Made by a program: the position numbers and the translations under genes. The notes under the pieces were generated by a model. That model did not search any database and was not told the origin of the DNA. It was given only the letters and a program-made list of their open reading frames with translations. A DNA stretch of 64,000 bases. It comes from Paracoccaceae bacterium. Lineage in GTDB: Bacteria; Pseudomonadota; Alphaproteobacteria; Rhodobacterales; Rhodobacteraceae. The DNA lies in NCBI GenBank assembly GCA_024742835.1, contig JANSXS010000006.1, forward strand, positions 45,070-109,069, written 5' to 3'. This document shows, one piece after another, positions 8,894 through 16,934 of the stretch. Position 1 is the stretch's first letter; the number at the start of each line of letters is the position of its first letter.

Positions 8894-9556
8894 ATGGACT
8901 GGACAGCCCCCGTCGACGCCTATTGCGAACGTCTTGGCCCCGGACTTTGGGCCGAGCCGGTCAATGCGGCGACGAATCTCGCCTTTCTGATCGCGGCGCT
9001 TGTCATGGCGTGGCGGTTACGGGGCGCGGATTTGCCTGTCGCGACCGCGCTGACAGGTCTTCTGGCGCTCATCGGCATCGGCAGCGGGCTTTTCCACACA
9101 CTCGCGCAGCCTTGGGCGGGGCTGGCGGATGTGCTGCCCATCGCCGCCTTCGCGCTTTTGTATACCCATGCGGCCAGCCGCGCCTTTCTTGGGCTGTCGC
9201 CACTTGTCTCGGGGCTGATCACCGCCGCTGTCATCCCCGGCGCGGCGCTGACCGCCAGCCTTGCCGCGCCACTGCCCGTTTTTGGCACCTCCGGCCCCTA
9301 CCTGGTCCTGCCGGTCCTGATCGCCGCTTACGCGGTGCTGCTGCGCCGTAGCGCACCGCGCACCGCCCGCAACCTTGGCCTTGGCACGGGGCTATTGATC
9401 CTGTCGCTCACCTTTCGCGGGCTTGATGCGCCGCTTTGCGATCAGTTCGCCATCGGCACCCATTTCCTGTGGCACCTGCTCAACGCCGCGATGCTGGGCT
9501 GGATGATCGAAACCTACCGCCGCCACATGCTTGCGCCCCTTCCCCCGCAGCGCTAA
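8894..9556 (+). CDS. ceramidase-like integral membrane hydrolase (CREST superfamily)
   Basis: 220 residues with about seven hydrophobic segments. The start MDWTAPVDAYCERLGPGLWAEPVNAATNLAF carries the family Glu/Asn pattern. SGLFHTLAQPWAGLADVLPI holds a conserved Ser, His and Asp, and the C-terminal LCDQFAIGTHFLWHLLNA holds the second pair of metal His. This matches the alkaline ceramidase / YdjX-like CREST metallohydrolases, which cleave amide bonds of membrane lipids using a membrane-embedded zinc. The substrate in bacteria is usually unknown. Confidence 0.85.
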   Translation: MDWTAPVDAYCERLGPGLWAEPVNAATNLAFLIAALVMAWRLRGADLPVATALTGLLALIGIGSGLFHTLAQPWAGLADVLPIAAFALLYTHAASRAFLGLSPLVSGLITAAVIPGAALTASLAAPLPVFGTSGPYLVLPVLIAAYAVLLRRSAPRTARNLGLGTGLLILSLTFRGLDAPLCDQFAIGTHFLWHLLNAAMLGWMIETYRRHMLAPLPPQR

Positions 9557-9586
9557 ACGAGGCCCAAGAGAGCAGGAGATGCCCCC

Positions 9587-9874
9587 ATGTCGATTGACAT
9601 CGAAACCGCCGCCAAGGTGGCCAAGCTTGCCCGGATCCGCGTCGAGGCGGACGAGCTTCCGGCGCTGGCGCAGGAATTCAACACCATCCTTGGCTTTATC
9701 GCACAGCTGTCCGAGGTAGATGTGGACGGGGTAGAGCCGATGACATCCGTGACGCCCATGCGCCTTGCCCGGCGCGAGGACGTGGTGACCGATGGCGACC
9801 AGCAGGGCAAGATCCTGTCGAACGCGCCAGATGCCCGCGAAGGGTTCTTTGCCGTGCCGAAGGTGGTGGAATAA
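9587..9874 (+). CDS. gatC: Asp-tRNA(Asn)/Glu-tRNA(Gln) amidotransferase subunit C
   Basis: 95 residues with the standard GatC pattern: [40 protein letters not shown], then LRRE-type [13 protein letters not shown] and [10 protein letters not shown] at the end. It stabilises the GatA/GatB complex that amidates mischarged Asp-tRNA(Asn) and Glu-tRNA(Gln). Its stop overlaps the start of gatA (ATAATGA arrangement), which indicates translational coupling. Confidence 0.97.
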   Translation: MSIDIETAAKVAKLARIRVEADELPALAQEFNTILGFIAQLSEVDVDGVEPMTSVTPMRLARREDVVTDGDQQGKILSNAPDAREGFFAVPKVVE

Positions 9875-11358
9875 TGACCGATCTCAACACGCTGACAATC
9901 GCCCGCGCCCGTGACGCGCTGCGCAAGGGCGAAACGACCGCGACCGACCTGACCAAAGCCTGTCTGACCGCCGTTGAAGGCGCGGGTGCGCTTGGGGCTT
10001 TCGTGCATCACACCCCCGATCTGGCCCTTGAACAGGCCAAGTCCGCCGATGCGCGCCTGCAAGCGGGCGACGCGCCGGATCTGTGCGGTGTGCCGCTGGG
10101 TATCAAGGATCTGTTCTGCACCAAGGGCGTGGCAAGCCAGGCCGCTTCGGCCATCCTCAACGGCTTCAAGCCGGAATACGAATCCACCGTTACGCAGAAT
10201 CTCTTTGATGCGGGCGCGATCATGCTGGGCAAGCTCAACATGGACGAATTCGCCATGGGCTCCAGCAACGAGACCTCGACCTATGGCAATGCGGTGAACC
10301 CGTGGCGGCGCGGCGATGACGCGACCGCCCTCACCCCCGGTGGCTCCTCCGGTGGCTCTGCCGCGGCGGTGGCGGCGGATCTTTGTCTTGCCGCAACCGG
10401 CACCGATACAGGCGGCTCCATCCGGCAACCGGCAGCCTTTACCGGGATAACCGGCATCAAGCCGACCTATGGGCGCTGCTCACGCTGGGGCATCGTGGCG
10501 TTTGCCTCCTCGCTCGATCAGGCCGGGCCGATGACCAAGGACGTGCGCGACGCCGCCATCATGCTGCGCGCCATGTGCAGCCACGATCCCAAGGACAGCA
10601 CCAGTGCGGACATCCCCGTGCCGGATTTCGAGGCGATGCTGACCGGCGACATCAAGGGGAAGGTCATCGGCATCCCGCGCGAATACCGCATGGACGGCAT
10701 GCCCGCCGAGATCGAAAAGCTGTGGGCCGACGGGACCGACATGCTCAAGGCGGCGGGTGCCGAAATCCGCGACATTTCCTTGCCACACACGAAATACGCG
10801 CTGCCCGCCTATTACGTCATCGCGCCTGCCGAGGCATCGTCCAACCTCGCGCGCTATGACGGTGTGCGCTATGGCCACCGTGCGAAGCTGGCGCAGGGCG
10901 ACGGCATCACCGAGATGTACGAGAAAACCCGCGCCGAAGGCTTTGGCGACGAGGTCAAGCGCCGCGTGATGGTCGGCACCTATGTGCTGTCCGCCGGCTT
11001 CTACGACGCCTATTACAACCGCGCCCGCAAGGTGCGCGCGCTCATCAAGCGCGATTTCGACGAGGTTTTCGAGGCTGGCGTAGATGCGATCCTGACTCCC
11101 GCCACGCCCTCGGCCGCGTTCGAGCTGGGGCGCAAATCCGACGACCCGGTGGAAATGTATCTCAACGATGTGTTCACCGTCACCGTGAACCTTGCCGGGC
11201 TGCCGGGCATTTCCGTGCCCGCCGGGCTGGATGCAAACGGCCTGCCGCTTGGGTTGCAACTTATCGGGCGGCCTTGGGAAGAGGGCGATCTGCTCAATAC
11301 CGCCTATGCGCTTGAACAAGCGGCCGGTTTTGTGGCGAAGCCCACCAAATGGTGGTAG
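9874..11358 (+). CDS. gatA: Asp-tRNA(Asn)/Glu-tRNA(Gln) amidotransferase subunit A
   Basis: 494 residues, the normal GatA length. The amidase-signature triad is visible: Lys in [11 protein letters not shown], the cis-Ser in [16 protein letters not shown], and the nucleophile Ser in [15 protein letters not shown]. It hydrolyses glutamine to supply ammonia for tRNA-dependent Asn/Gln formation. The operon is gatC-gatA; gatB is not in the window. Confidence 0.98.
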   Translation: MTDLNTLTIARARDALRKGETTATDLTKACLTAVEGAGALGAFVHHTPDLALEQAKSADARLQAGDAPDLCGVPLGIKDLFCTKGVASQAASAILNGFKPEYESTVTQNLFDAGAIMLGKLNMDEFAMGSSNETSTYGNAVNPWRRGDDATALTPGGSSGGSAAAVAADLCLAATGTDTGGSIRQPAAFTGITGIKPTYGRCSRWGIVAFASSLDQAGPMTKDVRDAAIMLRAMCSHDPKDSTSADIPVPDFEAMLTGDIKGKVIGIPREYRMDGMPAEIEKLWADGTDMLKAAGAEIRDISLPHTKYALPAYYVIAPAEASSNLARYDGVRYGHRAKLAQGDGITEMYEKTRAEGFGDEVKRRVMVGTYVLSAGFYDAYYNRARKVRALIKRDFDEVFEAGVDAILTPATPSAAFELGRKSDDPVEMYLNDVFTVTVNLAGLPGISVPAGLDANGLPLGLQLIGRPWEEGDLLNTAYALEQAAGFVAKPTKWW

Positions 11359-11394
11359 ACCGCCGATAACCCAAGCAAGAGGCCCCTGACGCCG

Positions 11395-12123
11395 ATGAAA
11401 CCGATCCTTTGCCTTGCCGCGCTGGCCGCCCTCACAGCCTGTGCCCCCAGCCTTCCCGAAAGCGGCACGCCAGATACGGGCGCGGGCGTCGGCTTTGGGG
11501 ATCATCAAAACTATATTGAGTCGCAACGCGCACGCGATGCCGCACTTGCCGGCAATCTCCTGCCCTCCGCCGGTGTTATTTCCGATGAACCCGCCGTCAC
11601 AGGCGATAACGGTTCCGCCGATCTGGCCGCAGAGGCAACAGCCCGGCTGAACGAAACGCGCGCCAATTCCGGCGACGCGGTGCTGGATGCCAGCCCCGCC
11701 AATCCAACGCCGCAAACGGTAACGACCGCGACCGGCATCTCGGACGAGAATGATTTCGACGCCGTGGGCGACGCGCGCACGATTGACGATGACGCCGCAT
11801 TGATCGCCCGCAATCGCGCCCAGTATCAGGTGGTTCAGCCCACCGCCCTGCCCTCTCGCGGCGGATCGAGCGACCCTAATATCGTGGCCTATGCGCTCTC
11901 CACCCAGCACCCTGTCGGCACCCGGCTCCATAGCCGTGTCGGCATCAACAAAGAGGCCAAGGCGCAACGCGCCTGTGCCAACTACGCCTCGCCGGATCAG
12001 GCGCAGATCGCGTTTCTTGAAAAGGGCGGCCCACAGCGCGATCGGCTTGGGCTTGATCCCGATGGTGACGGCTATGCCTGCGGCTGGGATCCGGAGTCCT
12101 TTCGCGCGGCGGTGCGCGGATAG
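11395..12123 (+). CDS. lipoprotein with C-terminal Excalibur calcium-binding-like motif
   Basis: 242 residues. A lipoprotein signal peptide ends at LAALTACAPS (acylated Cys at about residue 16). A long low-complexity linker rich in Ala, Asp and Thr follows. The C-terminal domain (ACANYASPDQAQIAFLEKGG... then GLDPDGDGYACGWDPESFR) has the DxDxDGxxC core of the Excalibur motif, thought to bind calcium. It lies 36 bases after gatA and 9 bases before the amidase gene. A periplasmic envelope role is likely, but no specific function is visible. Confidence 0.75.
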   Translation: MKPILCLAALAALTACAPSLPESGTPDTGAGVGFGDHQNYIESQRARDAALAGNLLPSAGVISDEPAVTGDNGSADLAAEATARLNETRANSGDAVLDASPANPTPQTVTTATGISDENDFDAVGDARTIDDDAALIARNRAQYQVVQPTALPSRGGSSDPNIVAYALSTQHPVGTRLHSRVGINKEAKAQRACANYASPDQAQIAFLEKGGPQRDRLGLDPDGDGYACGWDPESFRAAVRG

Positions 12124-12132
12124 GCCCCGTGC

Positions 12133-12813
12133 ATGGGGTCCGTGTGGCATCCTTCTCCCAATTTCGGTCCACGCCGGAACGGTGCCCGCCCGGACATGGT
12201 CGTGCTGCACCACACCGCAATGCAAAGCTGCGGCGCGGCGCGGGACCGGCTTTGTTGCCCGGAAGCCCAGGTATCGGCGCATTACCTGATGTCCGAAACC
12301 GGCGAGACCCTGCATATGGTGGCCGAGGACATGCGCGCATGGCATGGCGGCGCGGGCCGCTGGGGCGCTGTGGAGGATGTCAATTCCCACTCCATCGGGA
12401 TCGAGCTGGCCAATACCGGCACGCATCCCTACCCAGAGCCGCAGATGCGCGCGCTTGAAACGCTTCTGCGCGGCATCCTGCACCGGCACGCGATCTCGCC
12501 CGAACGTGTGATCGCCCATTCCGACATGGCCCCCGACCGCAAATCGGATCCCGGCGCGCGCTTTGACTGGGCGCGGCTGGCGCGGGCGGGGCTGTCCGTG
12601 TGGCCAACACCCGACGCCACGGCCACGGGCCGGTTCGACACCCATGCCAAAGCCTTTGGCTATACCGCCGGCGTGACACCCGCCGTGCGGCTGGCCGCGT
12701 TCCGGCTGCGCTTCCGCCCCTGGGCGTCGGGCCCACAGGATGCCACCGATCTTGCGCTCATTGCCGATCTCGCGCGTCGGTTCCCCGTTGACCGCGGCTG
12801 CACGAACGCCTAG
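12133..12813 (+). CDS. N-acetylmuramoyl-L-alanine amidase, AmpD-like (Amidase_2)
   Basis: 226 residues. Zinc ligands of the T7-lysozyme/AmpD fold are visible in MVVLHHTAMQSC (His), in NSHSIGIELANTG (general base region) and in VIAHSDMAPDRKSDPGARFDW (His and Asp). There is no signal peptide, which fits a cytoplasmic AmpD-type enzyme that removes the peptide from anhydro-muropeptides during wall recycling. A C-terminal helical region (about 165-226) is extra. It sits directly upstream of rnpB. Confidence 0.88.
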   Translation: MGSVWHPSPNFGPRRNGARPDMVVLHHTAMQSCGAARDRLCCPEAQVSAHYLMSETGETLHMVAEDMRAWHGGAGRWGAVEDVNSHSIGIELANTGTHPYPEPQMRALETLLRGILHRHAISPERVIAHSDMAPDRKSDPGARFDWARLARAGLSVWPTPDATATGRFDTHAKAFGYTAGVTPAVRLAAFRLRFRPWASGPQDATDLALIADLARRFPVDRGCTNA

Positions 12814-12822
12814 GTGCAATGG

Positions 12823-13218
12823 GCGCGGAGGGCCGGATGGCCGCCTGCGGTCCGCCTTGCGCGGATCGCCGGGAGGAAAGTCCGGACTCCACAAGGCAAC
12901 GGTGCCGGGTAACGCCCGGCCGGGGCAACCCGAGGGAAAGCGCCACAGAAAACAGACCGCTCCTGCGGTTCGCTGACGCGGATCACGTGAGTAAGGGTGA
13001 AACGGTGGGGTAAGAGCCCACCGCGGGACGGGCAACCGGACCGGCACGGCAAGCCCCACCGGGAGCAATGCCGAATAGGGATCGCACAGGGGCCGCCTTG
13101 GCCCGCGATCCGGGTAGGCAGCTAGAGCGTGCGGGCAACCGTACGCGCAGATGAATGGTCATCCACGGGACGCGCCCTGCGCTCCCTGGACAAAATCCGG
13201 CTTACAGGCCCTCCGCGC
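12823..13218 (+). ncRNA. rnpB: RNase P RNA (bacterial type A)
   Basis: The ends pair as a perfect 12-bp P1 helix (12823-12834 with 13207-13218). Universal core elements are in order: GAGGAAAGTCCGGACTCC, ACAGAAAACAGA, GGTAAGAGCCCACCG, GGGTAGGCAGCTAGAG and the 3' ACAAAATCCGGCTTACAG. The length of about 396 bases fits alphaproteobacterial type A RNase P RNA. It is the catalytic subunit that matures tRNA 5' ends. It lies in the same direction as the upstream amidase gene and 9 bases after it. Confidence 0.97.
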
Positions 13219-13314
13219 ATATCATGGGGTTTTGTTGGTGGGTGCGGGACATTGGTAAATGCTGTTGCAGCGTACTTGACGCGTCTCGCGAAAAACCTGA
13301 CGCAAATATTGCGT

Positions 13315-13392
13315 GAAACGCAGTGCTCCGCCCCATCGCTCCACGCCTTCCGGCTTTCATAGACGCCTGAGGTTAAGGGCGGAACGCTTTAC
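13315..13392 (-). repeat. dispersed nested-hairpin element, copy A
   Basis: Read on the minus strand: AAAGCGTTCCGCCCTTAACC at one end and ATGGGGCGGAGCACTGCGTT near the other. The end sequence is almost identical to that in copy C at 20497-20573. The internal hairpin is decayed relative to copies B and C. It is intergenic, about 97 bases after rnpB, and lies head-to-head with copy B. The gap between rnpB and the restriction gene (13219-13609) holds only these two copies and short AT-rich spacers. Confidence 0.75.
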
Positions 13393-13435
13393 GACCACAA
13401 CGTAGCTCGTTTTGCTGACAATCAGTCAGACATTC

Positions 13436-13516
13436 TTAAAACGTTCCGCCTTTAACGTGAGACATCAGCGAAAGGCGGAACGCGTGCAACGACTGGACGG
13501 AGTAGTGCGTTTCTCG
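13436..13516 (+). repeat. dispersed nested-hairpin element, copy B (best hairpin)
   Basis: The outer arms CGTTCCGCCTTT (from about 13442) and AAAGGCGGAACG (to about 13482) pair perfectly over 12 bp. Between them, TGA-GACA-TCA forms an inner stem-loop. A GC-rich tail resembling the tails of copies A and C follows (GCAACGACTGGACGGAG, ending GTGCGTTTCTCG). It lies between rnpB and the NgoMIV-type gene, in inverted orientation to copy A. Confidence 0.75.
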
Positions 13517-13609
13517 AAAATCTGTTATTTAGGTTTTTCGCCAAACGCTTTAATAACCCGACGCTTCTTGTTCCCGCCCAAAGACTTTTTCACATGGCCG
13601 GTTATGCAC

Positions 13610-14452
13610 TCAAATAACAAGGTCCAAGGGAAGGTCAGATATGTCCCTAAGGCGCTGCCCTTCAATCATAGTTTCAACCAGTTCAAGGGTTTCCCGGTCC
13701 TGCTCGAAAAGTGTTTCGACCAACTCGGGAAGAGCAAAGTGATAAACGCAATCCATGTCCCCGGTTCCCAGGGCGATGGCCGCGATGCGAGAGGGTGCGG
13801 GTTCTGCCGTCACGGCGACGATATGAGGCAAACGGCCCTTGCGGTTCCTCACCAAGTTCAGAGCCTCTGACCGAGTGTTCTGGACGCGGTCGGAACGGAT
13901 GGTCAACTTACAGCTAATCGACGCGTGAAGCGTGGCACGTGCGCCGTTGGCTGCGCGCAACGCGCTAAGCCGCGCGACAGTATCATCGACAATGAGCTGA
14001 TCCCGGTTGATGTTGGCATCCGGTTCTGGTTGACGCAAAACAACGATGTCCGGTTTGATCAGGTAATCTGTCCCGATGAGGGTCCTCAGCTCCTTGTTTT
14101 TCAGTGCAAGTGAGCGGAGTTCGTCGAGGTGGCCGTATTGATCGAACCGCGAGATTGCTTGCCCCTTTTCGACAGCGAAAGTTCCGGGGCGCAGATGAAG
14201 CAGTTCGTGGAAGCATGAGGCAATAAAGTTCTGGATTGCAGTCTCAAACATCGCGCCAGAGGTCTGACCCGCAGGCTTTTCAGCACGGCTCTTCGTGGCA
14301 CCGATCTTCGCAACTAGGGCCGTCGCGATTTCCCGGCTGGGACGGTTCGAAACATCGGCGATAGACGGTATCCCTTTCGTCTCCGTGATCGGTCCTGCCA
14401 GACATTCGGCGTGGAACTTGCGACGGGCTTCAAGCAACCAAGGGAGCATCAC
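13610..14452 (-). CDS. type II restriction endonuclease, NgoMIV family
   Basis: 280 residues, close to the length of R.NgoMIV. The catalytic core fits that family: Asp in IKPDIVVLRQPEPD, S-x-K in LHASISCKLTIRSDR, and a following Glu in NTRSEALNLVRNRKGRLPHIV. ALGTGDMDCVYHFALPEL near the C-terminus is also characteristic. NgoMIV cuts GCCGGC (G^CCGGC) as a tetramer, so the same target is expected here. The ATG overlaps the methyltransferase stop by 4 bases (translational coupling). AT content is higher than in neighbouring core genes, suggesting horizontal transfer. Confidence 0.9.
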   Translation of the reverse strand: MMLPWLLEARRKFHAECLAGPITETKGIPSIADVSNRPSREIATALVAKIGATKSRAEKPAGQTSGAMFETAIQNFIASCFHELLHLRPGTFAVEKGQAISRFDQYGHLDELRSLALKNKELRTLIGTDYLIKPDIVVLRQPEPDANINRDQLIVDDTVARLSALRAANGARATLHASISCKLTIRSDRVQNTRSEALNLVRNRKGRLPHIVAVTAEPAPSRIAAIALGTGDMDCVYHFALPELVETLFEQDRETLELVETMIEGQRLRDISDLPLDLVI

Positions 14453-15420
14453 GCCACCGCATAAAGACGGCGTGCCGCGATAGCCCGACGCAGATTCTGT
14501 GCAACCGCCCGTGCCACCGGGGGTGGGAAAGCATTTCCGACTTGGCGATATGCCGCAGTTTTGCGACCTGCGAACTCCCAGTCATCCGGGAAGCCTTGCA
14601 GGCGGGCCACCATGCGCACTGTAAGCCGCGGCATTCCCTCGAAGCCCGGTTCAGGGGCCTCTTCGGCAATGGTCTTGCCGTTCACCCCGAGGGAGGCCCA
14701 CGCGCGCTTAGCACGAGTTGGACCAAGGTCAGGGCCACCGTGCTTCTTGGAGCCGCCAACGATGGTCGGAGCAATCTCATCCGCCTGAGCAGCCCATTTA
14801 TCGATGCCTTCCCAGCCATTTGCTCCCATGAGGTCGCGCAGCCGTTCTCCCACGGTCGGAGGCCGCATGTCGTGGCCCTTGGGCCACTCGAACTTGTCCG
14901 CGTAATTGTCATGCACAGCGACAATCACGACGCGGGGCCGAAGCTGCGACACGCCAAAATCAGATGCGTTATACAGGTGCCATTCGGCGAAGGTGTAGCC
15001 CAAGGCCTTCAATTGGGCTTTCAGCTCTTGCCGGTAGTCGAGGAACACTGCATCCAAGAAGCCCCGGACGTTTTCCAGCATCACGGCCTTCGGGCGCACT
15101 TCATCCACGACATTGATCGCGGCAGGGAACAGGTCGCGCTCATCGGCAGCGCCCAGTTGTTTACCTGCTTTTGAGAATGGTGGGCAAGGGACGCCGCCCG
15201 CGACCAAATCGACCCCGGCATAGGGACGAGCATCAAAATGGTTCAGATCCGACTGCGTACCCTCAAGGACGTTCCAACACATGCGGTTGAGGTTAAGGGT
15301 TTTTCGGCACCAGTCGTCCACTTCTACACAGGCTTGATGCGCGAAACCAGCTTGCTCGATGCCCAGCGCCTGACCACCTGCACCCGCACACAGTTCCAAA
15401 GATGTGAGGTTGCCCCGCAT
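14449..15420 (-). CDS. C5-cytosine DNA methyltransferase of the NgoMIV-type system
   Basis: 323 residues. C5-MTase motifs are in order: I (SLELCAGAGGQALGIEQAGF), IV with catalytic Cys (GGVPCPPFSKAG), VI (MLENVRGF), VIII (SQLRPRVVIVAV), and X (YRQVGNAFPPPVARAV). The target-recognition region lies at about 190-275. It protects the host DNA at the site cut by the endonuclease encoded next, by analogy GCCGGC. It is the first gene of a two-gene operon, M before R, which is the usual order for establishing protection first. Confidence 0.93.
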   Translation of the reverse strand: MRGNLTSLELCAGAGGQALGIEQAGFAHQACVEVDDWCRKTLNLNRMCWNVLEGTQSDLNHFDARPYAGVDLVAGGVPCPPFSKAGKQLGAADERDLFPAAINVVDEVRPKAVMLENVRGFLDAVFLDYRQELKAQLKALGYTFAEWHLYNASDFGVSQLRPRVVIVAVHDNYADKFEWPKGHDMRPPTVGERLRDLMGANGWEGIDKWAAQADEIAPTIVGGSKKHGGPDLGPTRAKRAWASLGVNGKTIAEEAPEPGFEGMPRLTVRMVARLQGFPDDWEFAGRKTAAYRQVGNAFPPPVARAVAQNLRRAIAARRLYAVA

Positions 15421-15722
15421 TTCGTGCCTCTCGTAAAATTATCTACGATATACAGCGTGAAAACGAACAAAATGTCAACGCGCACAGGTCAGCATGTGCC
15501 TTGACTTATGCACATCGCGTGGTCGATCACACCGCACGTGCAGGGCCATGCGTGGGTCTTCAAAAGGACAGATAGGAGGAGAATTTCGCGGATCGTTGCA
15601 CGCCTGGCAATTATAAACTGGAAGTCAACATGTTGGGCCCGCCGCATATGATGCAACGCGATCCGTGAGTTGTGGATTCATGGCAGCCACCAAAACACAC
15701 TTGTTGCACTCACCACCCCCTC
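15421..15722. other. intergenic region between the RM operon and the type I secretion genes
   Basis: About 300 bases with no supported gene. It contains the promoter noted for the methyltransferase and is otherwise without recognisable repeats, tRNA or integrase remnants. It probably marks the boundary where the restriction-modification cassette was inserted. Confidence 0.5.
15449..15478 (-). promoter_or_regulatory. probable promoter of the restriction-modification operon
   Basis: On the minus strand a perfect TTGACA (15473-15478) is followed after 18 bases by TGTATA (15449-15454), 29 bases before the methyltransferase ATG at 15420. The surrounding DNA is AT-rich. No controller (C) protein gene or C-box was found. 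Confidence 0.45.
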
Positions 15723-16934
15723 TCAAGGCTCCCGCAGCGCTTCCTGGCTCTTATACAGCGGCTTGAGCAGGTAGCGCAGCACCGTCTTGCCGCCTGTGTG
15801 CAGTTCCACCTGTGCCTGCATGCCGGGGCGGATCTCGATGCGTTTCTGGCGCTCGGTCAGGCCGCTCATGTCCACCCGCAGGTTGACCTTGTAATGCGGG
15901 TCGCCATCCGCAGCCCGCGCGCGGTCGTCCTTGAACGTGTCGGCGGAAATGAAGCTGACCTCGCCTTTCAACGTGCCGTGAATGGTGTAGTCATAGGCGG
16001 TCAGCTTGATCGTCGCCTCCTGTCCGGGGCGGATATTGGCGATGTTCTCGGGCGGGACGCGGGCCTCCACGAACAGTTCCTCGTCCAGCGGTATGATCTC
16101 CAGGATTTCCTGACCGGGGCGCACCACGCCGCCGATCGTCGTGACCCAGACCTTGTTCACGATACCCCGCATCGGACTTAGCAGGCGGGTGCGGTTCAAC
16201 TGGTCCTGGCTGGACTTGAGGTTCTGGCGCAGCGTCGCCAGTTCCTTGAGCGTTTCGGAATAGGCCTCTGCGCGTTCCAGTTCTGTCTTGGTGACGATTT
16301 CCTCGTAGCGGTTGGTGGCATCGGCATGAGATTTGCGCGCGCGTGTCACCTCGATCTGCGACACGATCTTTTTCTTGAGCAGGTTTTCGAGCAACGCGCG
16401 TTCTTCGCCGGCCTGATCCATCACCGCCCTGGCCCCCTCGCTGCGCTTGACGAAATCCTCTTGCCGCGCGTTCAACAGCGCCTTTTCAGAGGCGACCATC
16501 TCGGGGCTGCGCTGCGCCAGTGCCTCGGGGACGGCGAAATCATATTGCCCGGCCAGTTCCGCCTCCAGCCGCAGGCGCCGGATCTCTGCCGCAGCGACCT
16601 GATCGGCCAGATCCTCGACCGAGGAGCGGAACTGCACCCCGCCCAGCCGCGCCAGCACGTCCCCGCGTTCCACCACATCGCCCTCGGCCACGTTGAGTTC
16701 CGCGAGGATGCCGCCTTCGAGGTTCTGCACGATCTGTGGCCGCGAGGACGAGATGAACGCCCCTTCGGCGCGCACGATCTCGTCGATCCACGCAAAGGCC
16801 GCCCAAAGGATGAACAGCCAGACCGTGATCGCGCATAGCCAGATTGTCAGGCTCGGGCCGCGCAGCCGCGCGTTCAACTGTCCGGCCAGCGACGTGCCCC
16901 CCTGCACCCCGTTGCCTGTCCCCGCCATGCTCAT
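15723..16934 (-). CDS. type I secretion membrane-fusion (HlyD/LapC-type) protein
   Basis: 403 residues. One N-terminal transmembrane helix at about 29-52 (WLCAITVWLFILWAAFAWID) is followed by the first lipoyl half (LNVAEGDVVERGDVLARLGG), a long alpha-helical hairpin (about 105-250), the second lipoyl half, and a beta-barrel (LFVEARVPPENIANIRPGQEA). The C-terminus has the HlyD-type IEIRPGMQAQVELHTGGKTV. It links the inner-membrane ABC transporter to the TolC-like channel. The start overlaps the stop of the ABC gene by 4 bases. It is the last gene of the adhesin export cluster. Confidence 0.93.
   Translation of the reverse strand: MSMAGTGNGVQGGTSLAGQLNARLRGPSLTIWLCAITVWLFILWAAFAWIDEIVRAEGAFISSSRPQIVQNLEGGILAELNVAEGDVVERGDVLARLGGVQFRSSVEDLADQVAAAEIRRLRLEAELAGQYDFAVPEALAQRSPEMVASEKALLNARQEDFVKRSEGARAVMDQAGEERALLENLLKKKIVSQIEVTRARKSHADATNRYEEIVTKTELERAEAYSETLKELATLRQNLKSSQDQLNRTRLLSPMRGIVNKVWVTTIGGVVRPGQEILEIIPLDEELFVEARVPPENIANIRPGQEATIKLTAYDYTIHGTLKGEVSFISADTFKDDRARAADGDPHYKVNLRVDMSGLTERQKRIEIRPGMQAQVELHTGGKTVLRYLLKPLYKSQEALREP

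Noticed and set aside
10480..13068. Long open frame on the minus strand antisense to gatA, the lipoprotein and the amidase
   Set aside because: It lies opposite well-supported genes and even crosses rnpB; GC-rich codon bias produces such frames. No domain, signal or ribosome-binding site supports it.
13412..13870. Plus-strand frame containing a translation of repeat copy B
   Set aside because: Most of it is antisense to the NgoMIV-type endonuclease and it lacks a ribosome-binding site. It is useful only to show the open frame of the element.
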